61,034 bases of DNA from positions 1-61,034 of the forward strand of contig UCCS01000080.1 of NCBI GenBank assembly GCA_900470965.1, read 5' to 3'. The notes below the pieces were generated by a model. The model had not been told where the DNA came from. It ran no database searches and was given only the letters and a program-made list of their open reading frames with translations. Positions 42,235 through 49,254 of this stretch are shown in pieces. Source of the stretch: Hyphomicrobiales bacterium (GTDB lineage Bacteria; Pseudomonadota; Alphaproteobacteria; Rhizobiales; Rhizobiaceae). The position numbers were made by a program, and so were the translations under genes. The first letter of the stretch is position 1. Each line of letters begins with the position of its first letter.

Positions 42235-42672
42235 TTACTTTACCACCAGCACCGGGATACCTGCCTCGGAAAGGACCTCGGACGTCTGGCTGCCGAGCAT
42301 GAGCCGCGAGATCCCGCGGCGGCCATGCGAGGAAATAACGATCAGGCCGCAGCCCCGCTCTGCTGCCGTTTCCAAAATGGCGACTGCCGGCGAAAGATGC
42401 ACCTTGCTGACGAAGTCGGCGACGACACCGGCGCTCTTCGCTTTTTCCCCGATGATCTTTTCCAGATCCTCGATCTCCTTCCGGCGGCCCTCATTATAGC
42501 TGTCCATCGCCTCAGCCTGCACGATCCCTTGCAGCGCAAAACCGGTCAGCGGCACGATGACGCTGATAACGGTCACGGGAAGGTTGAGCGCCTTGGCAAG
42601 CGCAAGACCATGATCGACACCCCGACCGGCAAGTTCCGAACCGTCGGTGGGCAGCAATATGCGATTGTACAT
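42235..42672 (-). CDS. Universal stress protein (UspA family)
   Basis: A 145-residue Usp-fold protein. It opens YNRILLPTDGSELAGRGVDHGLALA and ends with the ATP-type loop GLIVISSHGRRGISRLMLGSQTSEVL, the G-2x-G-9x-G(S/T) pattern of ATP-binding Usp proteins. It is probably expressed under low oxygen, because a perfect FixK-type box lies 68 bases upstream. Confidence 0.92.
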   Translation of the reverse strand: MYNRILLPTDGSELAGRGVDHGLALAKALNLPVTVISVIVPLTGFALQGIVQAEAMDSYNEGRRKEIEDLEKIIGEKAKSAGVVADFVSKVHLSPAVAILETAAERGCGLIVISSHGRRGISRLMLGSQTSEVLSEAGIPVLVVK

Positions 42673-42739
42673 GGGAGATCCGTTCTGCTGGCTGAATTCA
42701 AATAAGAAGGGAATTCACCAGTGATCGTAATCCCGCGCC

Positions 42740-42753
42740 TTGACGCAGGTCAA
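42740..42753 (-). promoter_or_regulatory. FixK/FNR-type box upstream of the usp gene
   Basis: TTGACGCAGGTCAA is a perfect TTGAC-N4-GTCAA palindrome (TTGA-N6-TCAA consensus). Its centre lies about 75 bases upstream of the start codon, so transcription could begin some 33 bases before the ATG. Confidence 0.7.
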
Positions 42754-42778
42754 CATCAGGCGAAGCTGACACCCCTCT

Positions 42779-43030
42779 TCAGTTCCAGAGGAAATCTTCG
42801 CTTTCAATACGGGAGGCAAGCTTGAGCGTGCCGTCAGGCTGAACGACATAACGTTCGAACTGCCGAACGCCAAATTTGCCGAGGAAAGTATGCTTCACCA
42901 CCGTGCCGGGCTTATAGGGCGAATGGATAACCTTGCCGCCATAGGTCAGGCTGCCTGGGATAGGCTGGTCTTCCGTCGTCGTGCTGCAGCCAGCAGCGAG
43001 AAGAAGAATTGCGACAACAGCATATTTCAT
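42779..43030 (-). CDS. Small hypothetical lipoprotein
   Basis: An 83-residue protein with a lipoprotein signal (KYAVVAILLLAAGCS, lipidated Cys at 15 counting from the ATG at 43030) and a compact mature domain beginning STTTEDQPIPGSLTYGGK. A GTG one codon earlier is possible. Function is unknown. It lies downstream of the tRNA gene on the same strand. Confidence 0.7.
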   Translation of the reverse strand: MKYAVVAILLLAAGCSTTTEDQPIPGSLTYGGKVIHSPYKPGTVVKHTFLGKFGVRQFERYVVQPDGTLKLASRIESEDFLWN

Positions 43031-43119
43031 CACGCACCCCCGATGACGAAGCGTCTTCCGGCAAAATTATATCGCCTGCGCGACAGGCGCGCACTGATAG
43101 TTTTGATTTCGGGGACAAG

Positions 43120-43196
43120 TGGTAGCGGAGGAGGGATTTGAACCCCCGACACAAGGATTATGATTCCTCTGCTCTGACCTACTGAGCTACTCCGCC
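43120..43196 (-). tRNA. tRNA with CAU anticodon, probably elongator tRNA-Met
   Basis: On the minus strand a complete 77-base cloverleaf including an encoded CCA. The acceptor GGCGGAG pairs with CTCCGCT (first pair G-U), the D-arm is GTAGCTCAGTAGGTCAGAGC, the anticodon loop ATCATAA carries CAT, and the T-arm is GGGGGTTCAAATCCCTC. The first pair excludes initiator-type C1-A72. CAU could also mean lysidine-modified tRNA-Ile, but tRNA-Met fits better. Confidence 0.88.
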
Positions 43197-43329
43197 ACTG
43201 GTCAAACGATACCGTTCGCGAAGCGCTTCCGGTCCGTGGGATGTGCGGCTTATAAGGTGCGCTTCCGCTTTGTGTCAAGCATATGATGGAGAAAAACGGT
43301 GGGCTTTCCGAAGTGACGTTTTCGCTGTT

Positions 43330-44529
43330 TCAGGCCATCGCGTAGTTGGAAAGCAGCGCCTTCAGCGAGGCTTCTGCGTCAGGCTCGCGCTCGGAACGTT
43401 CGATGAAGCCGCCGCCGAAGACGCGGGCGTCATCGCCGGGTGCCGAATAGAGCGCGCAGGCCTGGCCCGGCGCAATGCCTGCCTCGCCGACCGTCAGGTC
43501 GACATAGACGCCACTTGCATCGATGTGCAGCACGGCAGGCGCCGGCGCGCGGGTGGAGCGCACCTTGGCGTAGCAGGCAAAGCCTTCGCCTGACGCCGCG
43601 ACCTGAAGTGTCTCGTCACCCAGCCAGTTGACGTCGCGTAGATAGACGCGATGCGTTTCCAGCGCTTCCTTCGGACCGACGATGACGCGGCGCGAGCGGG
43701 CGTCGAGAAAGACGACATAGAGCGGCTCGCCGGTGGCAATGCCGATGCCGCGGCGCTGGCCGATCGTGTAATGCAGGATACCCTCGTGCTGGCCGAGGAT
43801 GCGACCGTCGAGATGAACGATATCACCGGCCAAAGCCGAATTCGGCTTCAGCTTGGTGATGATGTCGGAATACTTGCCCTGCGGCACAAAACAGATGTCC
43901 TGGCTGTCGGCCTTCTTGGCGACAACAAGGCCCATCTCTTCGGCCAGTCGGCGGGTTTCCGACTTTGGCAGACCGCCGAGCGGGAAGCGCAGATAGTCGA
44001 TCTGCTCCTGCGTCGTGGCGAAGAGGAAATAACTCTGGTCGCGGTCGGCATCAGCAGGGCGATAAAGCGCGCGGCGGCCAGGATTGCAGGAGGACGGGTT
44101 CGGACGCGAGCGAATATAATGGCCGGTCGCCAGCGCATCGGCGCCGAGTTCCTTGGCTGTCGCCAGAAGATCGGCGAACTTGACCGTCTGGTTGCAGGCA
44201 ACGCAGGGGATCGGCGTCTCGCCGGCTACATAGCTCTCGGCAAAGGGATTGATGACGGTTTCGCGGAACCGCTTCTCGTAGTCGAGCACGTAATGCGGAA
44301 TACCGAGCGTCTCGCAGACACGGCGTGCGTCGTCGATATCCTGGCCCGCGCAGCAGGAGCCGGCGCGGTGGACCGCAGCGCCATGATCGTAAAGCTGCAG
44401 CGTGATGCCAAGCACATCATATCCCTGGCGTTTGAGAAGCCCGGCCACGACGGAGCTGTCAACGCCGCCAGACATGGCGACGACGACACGGGTGTCTTCC
44501 GGCTTCTTGTCAAAATCCAGTGTGTTCAC
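43330..44529 (-). CDS. mnmA: tRNA 2-thiouridylase MnmA
   Basis: A 399-residue enzyme that thiolates uridine 34 of tRNAs for Glu, Gln and Lys. The PP-loop is AMSGGVDSSVVAGLL. The catalytic cysteines lie in PIPCVACNQTVKF and in DSQDICFVPQG, and GHYIRSRPN is the tRNA-contact region; C-terminal beta-domains follow. The GTG at 44529 begins the protein as I know the rhizobial orthologue (N-T-L-D-F-D-K); the frame is open to 44664. Confidence 0.93.
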   Translation of the reverse strand: MNTLDFDKKPEDTRVVVAMSGGVDSSVVAGLLKRQGYDVLGITLQLYDHGAAVHRAGSCCAGQDIDDARRVCETLGIPHYVLDYEKRFRETVINPFAESYVAGETPIPCVACNQTVKFADLLATAKELGADALATGHYIRSRPNPSSCNPGRRALYRPADADRDQSYFLFATTQEQIDYLRFPLGGLPKSETRRLAEEMGLVVAKKADSQDICFVPQGKYSDIITKLKPNSALAGDIVHLDGRILGQHEGILHYTIGQRRGIGIATGEPLYVVFLDARSRRVIVGPKEALETHRVYLRDVNWLGDETLQVAASGEGFACYAKVRSTRAPAPAVLHIDASGVYVDLTVGEAGIAPGQACALYSAPGDDARVFGGGFIERSEREPDAEASLKALLSNYAMA

Positions 44530-44736
44530 GGAGTACTGCCAAATTCTGTGCTGTTCGATCCGCCTTTTCTCACGTCGGAATGTGGCGGATTTCCTGTGTT
44601 CCGGCGGGATCGGCCGCCAGCTTGCATGGGTGACGGATATAGAAACTATTGCGTCTCCGCGCAAGGGCCCGTTTCCGGCAGCGTCATGCGCGGGTCACGC
44701 ATTGCAGCTATTCGCAATCGACCTTTGATGGGCCGT

Positions 44737-44757
44737 ATTTCATCACGTAGATGAAAT
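44737..44757. promoter_or_regulatory. Palindrome upstream of the EamA gene
   Basis: ATTTCATC (44737-44744) and GATGAAAT (44750-44757) flank ACGTA, 27 bases before the transporter ATG. It is a compact symmetric site of operator size; the binding protein is unknown. Confidence 0.4.
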
Positions 44758-44784
44758 GACCCACCTCTTAAAAGATTCGGATAA

Positions 44785-45741
44785 ATGACAGCCGCCTCCA
44801 CCACGCTTCGTGGCGTCCTTGTCGCATTTGCGGCCTACGCCGTCTTTGCCTTCAGCGATGCGTCCATCAAGGCCCTGCACGGCACGGTTCCTTCCTTCCA
44901 GGTCGCCTTTACGGGTGCGATCCTCAGCCTGGCAGCCCTGCCCTTCATCAAGGGGCCAGGCGATTCATGGCTGGACATTTTCAGGACGACGAACCGGCCG
45001 CTCTGGCTGGTGCGCTTTGCCGCCGGTGCAACCGGCGCAATCGCCTCCATCATCACCTTCACCAAGCTGCCGATGGCAGAAGCCTTCTGCCTGCTCTTCC
45101 TGCTGCCCTCCTTCGTCACCATCCTCTCGGTGATCTTCCTGAAGGAAGACGTGCGCTGGCAGCGCTGGGCCGCCGTCATCGTCGGCTTCCTGGGGGTGCT
45201 CGTGGTTCTCAGGCCGGGTTTCCGCGAACTGTCCGTCGGCCATCTGGCTGCGACTATTGGAGCGATCGCGGCAGCCATTGCCATCGTCATCCTGCGCAAG
45301 CTCGGCCCGGCCGAAAAGCGCCTCTCGCTTTATGGCGCCTCGCTGCTCGGCACGCTCATCGTCAGCGGCCTGCTCATGCTGTCGCAAGTGGTCGTGCCAA
45401 CGCCGCAGCAATGGTTGTTTCTCGCAAGCTACGGCCTGCTTGGTGCCGCCGGCAACGTCATGCTGATGACGGCAGCCCGCCTCGCCCCGGCAACGCTGGT
45501 CGCGACACCGCAATATAGCCAGATGATCTGGGCAATCGCCTTCGGTTATTTGTTCTTCAACGATAGCGTCGACCTGCCTATGGCTCTCGGCATCGTGCTC
45601 ATCATCTGCTCAGGCCTCCTGACGCTGATCCGCGAACGCAAGCGCCAGGTGCCTCTGCCCGCAGCCGTCGCCTCCGGTGATGCGCAATCCCAGATCGCTA
45701 CGACGCCGGTGGAAGGCGAAGCAGAAGCGCCGATGCGGTAG
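44785..45741 (+). CDS. EamA/DMT-family membrane transporter
   Basis: A 318-residue inner-membrane protein with ten predicted helices in two EamA repeats (GVLVAFAAYAVFAFSDASIK, and IGAIAAAIAIVILRKLG for the second) and a hydrophilic C-terminal tail of about 35 residues. The superfamily exports amino acids, nucleosides and other metabolites; the substrate is not readable. It converges with the MscS gene, leaving two bases between the stops. Confidence 0.88.
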   Translation: MTAASTTLRGVLVAFAAYAVFAFSDASIKALHGTVPSFQVAFTGAILSLAALPFIKGPGDSWLDIFRTTNRPLWLVRFAAGATGAIASIITFTKLPMAEAFCLLFLLPSFVTILSVIFLKEDVRWQRWAAVIVGFLGVLVVLRPGFRELSVGHLAATIGAIAAAIAIVILRKLGPAEKRLSLYGASLLGTLIVSGLLMLSQVVVPTPQQWLFLASYGLLGAAGNVMLMTAARLAPATLVATPQYSQMIWAIAFGYLFFNDSVDLPMALGIVLIICSGLLTLIRERKRQVPLPAAVASGDAQSQIATTPVEGEAEAPMR

Positions 45742-45743
45742 AT

Positions 45744-46844
45744 CTATTCTGCCGCCTCGCGCCGGTCTCGAGCGGGTGGCTCGCTCATCACTGCCCGCAT
45801 GCGCGGCAAGGATGCCGGATATTCGCGCTGGATGAAATCGATCAGCTTCTCGCGAACCTCGCAGCGCAGATCAAAGGTGCGGCCGGAATTCGATGCCGAT
45901 ACGAGAATGCGGATTTCCATCACCGCTTCGCGGAAATCGGTCACCGCGATATTGACCACATGGCGATCCCAGAGCTTCGAGCCCTGCGCGATCTCCTCGA
46001 CCTTCTTTCGGATGGCGGCGACGGGCACGCTGTAATCGAGATAAATCATGACAGTGCCGATCAGCGCCGAGCTTTCGCGCGTCCAATTCTGGAACGGGTT
46101 CTCGATGAAGTAGCTGAGCGGCAGGATCATCCGCCGCCAATCCCACAATTGCACGACAACGTAGGTCGAGGTGATCTCTTCCACCCTGCCCCACTCGCCT
46201 TCTACCAGCAGCGCATCGTCGATGCGGATCGGCTGCGTGATGGCGAGCTGAATGCCGGCAAACAGGTTTTTCAGCACAGGCTGGAGCGCGAGACCGACGA
46301 CGATACCCGCCACACCGGCGGAGGCGAGCAGGCTGACACCATATTGCCGGACCGCATCGAAAGTCATCATGCAGGCCGATATCGCCACGACGACGATCAG
46401 CAGATCGGCGACGCGCTCCATGATACGCGTCTGGGTCACGTGCTTGCGTGCCAGAAGATTATCCTCGGCATCGAGCTTGAAGCGCCTGAGATAGACCGTC
46501 ATCCAGATATGTTTGACGATCCTGGCCATCCAGGCGACGAGCACGATGAAGAAAATGAGCAGGATGTGACGAACGGTTGCCGACTGCATGTCCGTCAGCG
46601 GCGCGACCGTCGCCCCAAAGGAAAGGCCGGCCACCAGCATTGCAAGCCGCACGACACGCTTCAGGCGCGAGACGAGCGAACGCCAGAAAAGATCCTTGCT
46701 TTCAACCAGCCGCGTCAGCAGGCGGAAGAGAATGCGATGCGCAAAAAGCGTAACTGAGGTGACCGCGGCGAAGATGATGGCGCTTGCAAGCCAGGCCGGC
46801 AGCCAGACGCCTTCTGCGCGGATATCGTCCAGAAACTCCGTCAT
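45744..46844 (-). CDS. MscS-family mechanosensitive channel
   Basis: A 366-residue protein with four or five helices. The pore helix (VSLLASAGVAGIVVGLALQPVLKNLFAGIQLAIT) shows the Gly/Ala packing of MscS TM3, followed by the beta domain (IRIDDALLVEGEWGRVEEITSTYVVVQLWDWRRMILP). It likely opens under membrane tension in osmotic downshift. The ATG at 46844 is used; an upstream TTG at 46865 has no ribosome-binding site. Confidence 0.9.
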   Translation of the reverse strand: MTEFLDDIRAEGVWLPAWLASAIIFAAVTSVTLFAHRILFRLLTRLVESKDLFWRSLVSRLKRVVRLAMLVAGLSFGATVAPLTDMQSATVRHILLIFFIVLVAWMARIVKHIWMTVYLRRFKLDAEDNLLARKHVTQTRIMERVADLLIVVVAISACMMTFDAVRQYGVSLLASAGVAGIVVGLALQPVLKNLFAGIQLAITQPIRIDDALLVEGEWGRVEEITSTYVVVQLWDWRRMILPLSYFIENPFQNWTRESSALIGTVMIYLDYSVPVAAIRKKVEEIAQGSKLWDRHVVNIAVTDFREAVMEIRILVSASNSGRTFDLRCEVREKLIDFIQREYPASLPRMRAVMSEPPARDRREAAE

Positions 46845-46894
46845 GCGGGCACAGTTAGGGTGCAACGCAGCATGGAAAAGGGAAAGGCATCAAA

Positions 46895-46920
46895 AAAGGC
46901 GCAGCCGGAGCTGCGCCTTT
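46895..46920 (-). terminator. Intrinsic terminator of the 33-residue gene
   Basis: AAAGGCGCAGC (46895-46905) and GCTGCGCCTTT (46910-46920) with a 4-base loop. On the minus strand it continues TTTTTTG, a textbook terminator 24 bases past the small gene's stop. Confidence 0.92.
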
Positions 46921-46944
46921 AAGAAAAGGATGGGTGATATCGGC

Positions 46945-47046
46945 TCAGGTGCCGATCAGTTTGTTGCAGGCAAGTGCGATGCCCGGATTGGCGATGATGG
47001 CAGTCACGAGCGCCAGACCGATCATCGAAAGCGTGTAGCGTTTCAT
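46945..47046 (-). CDS. 33-residue exported or membrane peptide
   Basis: A very short gene with an excellent ribosome-binding site (AAAGGAGG, seven bases before the ATG) and its own terminator. The peptide MKRYTLSMIGLALVTAII then ANPGIALACNKLIGT looks like a signal sequence with a possible cleavage after ALA, leaving a short CNKLIGT tail, or a lipobox-like IALAC. Function is unknown; a leader or toxin-like peptide is possible but not shown. Confidence 0.65.
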   Translation of the reverse strand: MKRYTLSMIGLALVTAIIANPGIALACNKLIGT

Positions 47047-47143
47047 GTGCATCCTCCTTTTTCAGCCCCGCCGAGAGTATGCAATGCTGACTGGCATTCT
47101 CAAAATAACGAATGATTGAGGCAGTTGTGTAAGCGCCAAGCGA

Positions 47144-48268
47144 TCAACTCTCCAGGCTCGGATCGACAAAGAGCGAACCATTATAGGCGCCGCAACTCGT
47201 GCGGATGGCGACGACGACCCAAATTGCGGCAAGGGTTGCGATCAGAACCTCCCCGAACCCTGTCAGCGCCGGCAACGGAAAGATACCGGCAAGCCGCAGC
47301 GTCGCGACGGCATAGACGCCGATCGGGAAGGTGTAACCCCACCAGCCGAGATTGAAGGGCAAGCCCTGCCGCAGGTGGTTGATGGTGATGGCGACCGCCA
47401 GACCAAGCCACCAGAGGCCATAGCCCCACAGCAGGACAGCACCAAGCAAAGCCGTACCCGAAATCGCTGGAGCCAACGCACCAAGGCCGCCGGCTGCAAG
47501 AGCTTGCCCGCTATTGGTGGAAAACAGAGCAAGGCCGAGTGCGCCGGTGCCAACGGGACCGAGGGCAAGGAAGCTCGTCGCTGCCATGCTGGCGTGCGGC
47601 AGCTTGTGCAGAGCCAGGCGCAGGAAGAGGATGACGAGAATGCCGAGCGCCAGCGGCACTGAGCAGGACCAGAGCACGAAGCTCGCAAAAAGCACCGGAA
47701 GCTGCGCGCCTTCGGCAAGATGCGGCACCAATAATCCGCCGCTTGCAGCTGCGACCTCAGAGGCAACGATCGGCAGCAGCCAGACGGCGCTCATATGCTC
47801 GATTGCATGATGCTGCCGTGTGAACATGACCAGTGGAATGGCAAGACCCGCCAGAACAGCCAGCGCTGCATCCAACCACCACAGCTCCGCCGCGATAGAG
47901 ACGCTTGCCTCACCTAAAAGGCCCGGTCCGAAGATCAAGAAACCGTTGACGATGGTCGCAAGGCCCATCGGAATGCAGCCGAAGAACATCGAAACGACGG
48001 GATGGTCGAATGCCCTGAGTGCAGCACCGGGATACAGCAGCCACTTTCCGGCATAGATGCAGGTCAACGTTGCAAACAGGCCGATATTCGCGAGCCACAG
48101 CATCTCGCCTGCTGCGTGGACTGTCGGCAAATCCGGAAACTGACCGAAGCAGACGGCAAGGATGCCGGTCCCCATTGTCGTCGCAAACCAGTTCGGCGTG
48201 AAGTGGCGCAGGACATGCGTCCGCAAGCGAACAGTCGGGACAGAAGGAGATAGATGCAGCGCGGTCAT
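47144..48268 (-). CDS. TDT/SLAC1-family transporter (TehA/Mae1/Ssu1-like)
   Basis: A 374-residue membrane protein with ten predicted helices. The N-terminal motif HFTPNWFATTMGTGILAVC and the last-third GYGLWWLGLAVAI and LPFNLGWWGYTFPIGVYAVAT are hallmarks of the tellurite-resistance/dicarboxylate transporter family. Substrates in the family include malate, tellurite-related anions and sulfite (Ssu1). The divergent LysR gene resembles the YeiE/CysL sulfur-oxyanion regulators, favouring sulfite export, but this is inference. Confidence 0.87.
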   Translation of the reverse strand: MTALHLSPSVPTVRLRTHVLRHFTPNWFATTMGTGILAVCFGQFPDLPTVHAAGEMLWLANIGLFATLTCIYAGKWLLYPGAALRAFDHPVVSMFFGCIPMGLATIVNGFLIFGPGLLGEASVSIAAELWWLDAALAVLAGLAIPLVMFTRQHHAIEHMSAVWLLPIVASEVAAASGGLLVPHLAEGAQLPVLFASFVLWSCSVPLALGILVILFLRLALHKLPHASMAATSFLALGPVGTGALGLALFSTNSGQALAAGGLGALAPAISGTALLGAVLLWGYGLWWLGLAVAITINHLRQGLPFNLGWWGYTFPIGVYAVATLRLAGIFPLPALTGFGEVLIATLAAIWVVVAIRTSCGAYNGSLFVDPSLES

Positions 48269-48332
48269 GGCGAATTCCTTTCGTTGACCGCTTTCATACC
48301 GGCATCAAATAATCGCTTCCAACGATTTATCT

Positions 48333-48351
48333 TTATCATTTCGTTCGATAA
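48333..48351. promoter_or_regulatory. LysR-type binding site between divergent genes
   Basis: TTATC and GATAA flank nine bases, a T-N-A dyad of LysR type in the 107-base divergent region. A larger imperfect dyad (ATCATTTCG and CGAATGAT) overlaps it. Confidence 0.45.
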
Positions 48352-48375
48352 AATCGAATGATTAATGGAGGCGAC

Positions 48376-49254
48376 ATGACACTGGAGCAGCTGAGAATAT
48401 TCGTAGAGGTGGCAGCGCGTCAGCACATCACGAAGGCGGCAGCTCACCTGAACATGACCCAGTCGGCCGTCAGCGCCGCAATCACCGCATTGGAGACACG
48501 ACACGGCGTCACCCTCTTCGACCGGGTTGGCCGTTCGATCGTGCTGAACCGGACCGGCCAGTTATTCCTGAAGGAAGCACAGGCCGTACTGACCAGCGCA
48601 AAGGCGGCGGAGGCCGCCCTGATGGACCTCTCCGGCCTCATGCATGGAGTGCTCACGATCATGGCGAGCCAGACGATCGGCGGCTATTGGCTGTCGCCGC
48701 GACTTGCCGCGTTCCGCCGAAATTATCCCGGCATCGAACTGGCAATCCGCATCGGCAACACTGCTGAAGTGTCTGACGCCGTTGCCAATGGCGAGGTGGA
48801 AGTGGGCCTCATCGAGTGGCCGAGCGACAGGCGCGGCGTTTCGGCAAGGCAGGTCGCCTTGGACGAGATGATCGTCGTCGTTGCTCCCAACCACCCATGG
48901 GCTGACGGCAAATCACGCGCCCCGACCGATTTTTCTCAGACGCAATGGGTCCTGCGCGAACAGGGGTCCGGCACCCGCCTCGCCTTCGAAAGCCTTCTGC
49001 AAAGGGCGGGCCTCGATATCGATGCGCTTGATGTGGCGATGGTGCTGCCGGAAAACGAGCCGCTCGTCGGCGTCGTCGAAGCTGGTATTGGCGCGACGCT
49101 GATGTCGCGGAGCGTGGTTTCCATGAAGCTGCGCAACGGTCTTCTCACCGAAGTGAATGTGCCGCCCCTGCCCCGTCCTTTCTTCTTGCTGCGCCATGAG
49201 GAGCGCTATCGCAGCAAGGCGGCCGACGCTTTCGATGCGATGATCTCAGGCTGA
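48376..49254 (+). CDS. LysR-family regulator (YeiE/CysL-like)
   Basis: A 292-residue LysR protein with the helix-turn-helix AARQHITKAAAHLNMTQSAVS (about 12-32), opening MTLEQLRIFVEV, and a binding domain with ASQTIGGYWLSPRLAAFRRNYPG, a pattern common to the CysL/YeiE/CbbR-like group. ATG at 48376 follows GGAGG; 48358 is an in-frame alternative. It is divergent from the TDT transporter, its probable target. Its stop codon lies within a 9-base convergent overlap with the PAS-GGDEF-EAL gene. Confidence 0.87.
   Translation: MTLEQLRIFVEVAARQHITKAAAHLNMTQSAVSAAITALETRHGVTLFDRVGRSIVLNRTGQLFLKEAQAVLTSAKAAEAALMDLSGLMHGVLTIMASQTIGGYWLSPRLAAFRRNYPGIELAIRIGNTAEVSDAVANGEVEVGLIEWPSDRRGVSARQVALDEMIVVVAPNHPWADGKSRAPTDFSQTQWVLREQGSGTRLAFESLLQRAGLDIDALDVAMVLPENEPLVGVVEAGIGATLMSRSVVSMKLRNGLLTEVNVPPLPRPFFLLRHEERYRSKAADAFDAMISG

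Noticed and set aside
43120..43196. tRNA gene as an integration site of a mobile element
   Set aside because: No integrase, no direct repeat of the tRNA 3' end, and the flanking genes look like core genome.
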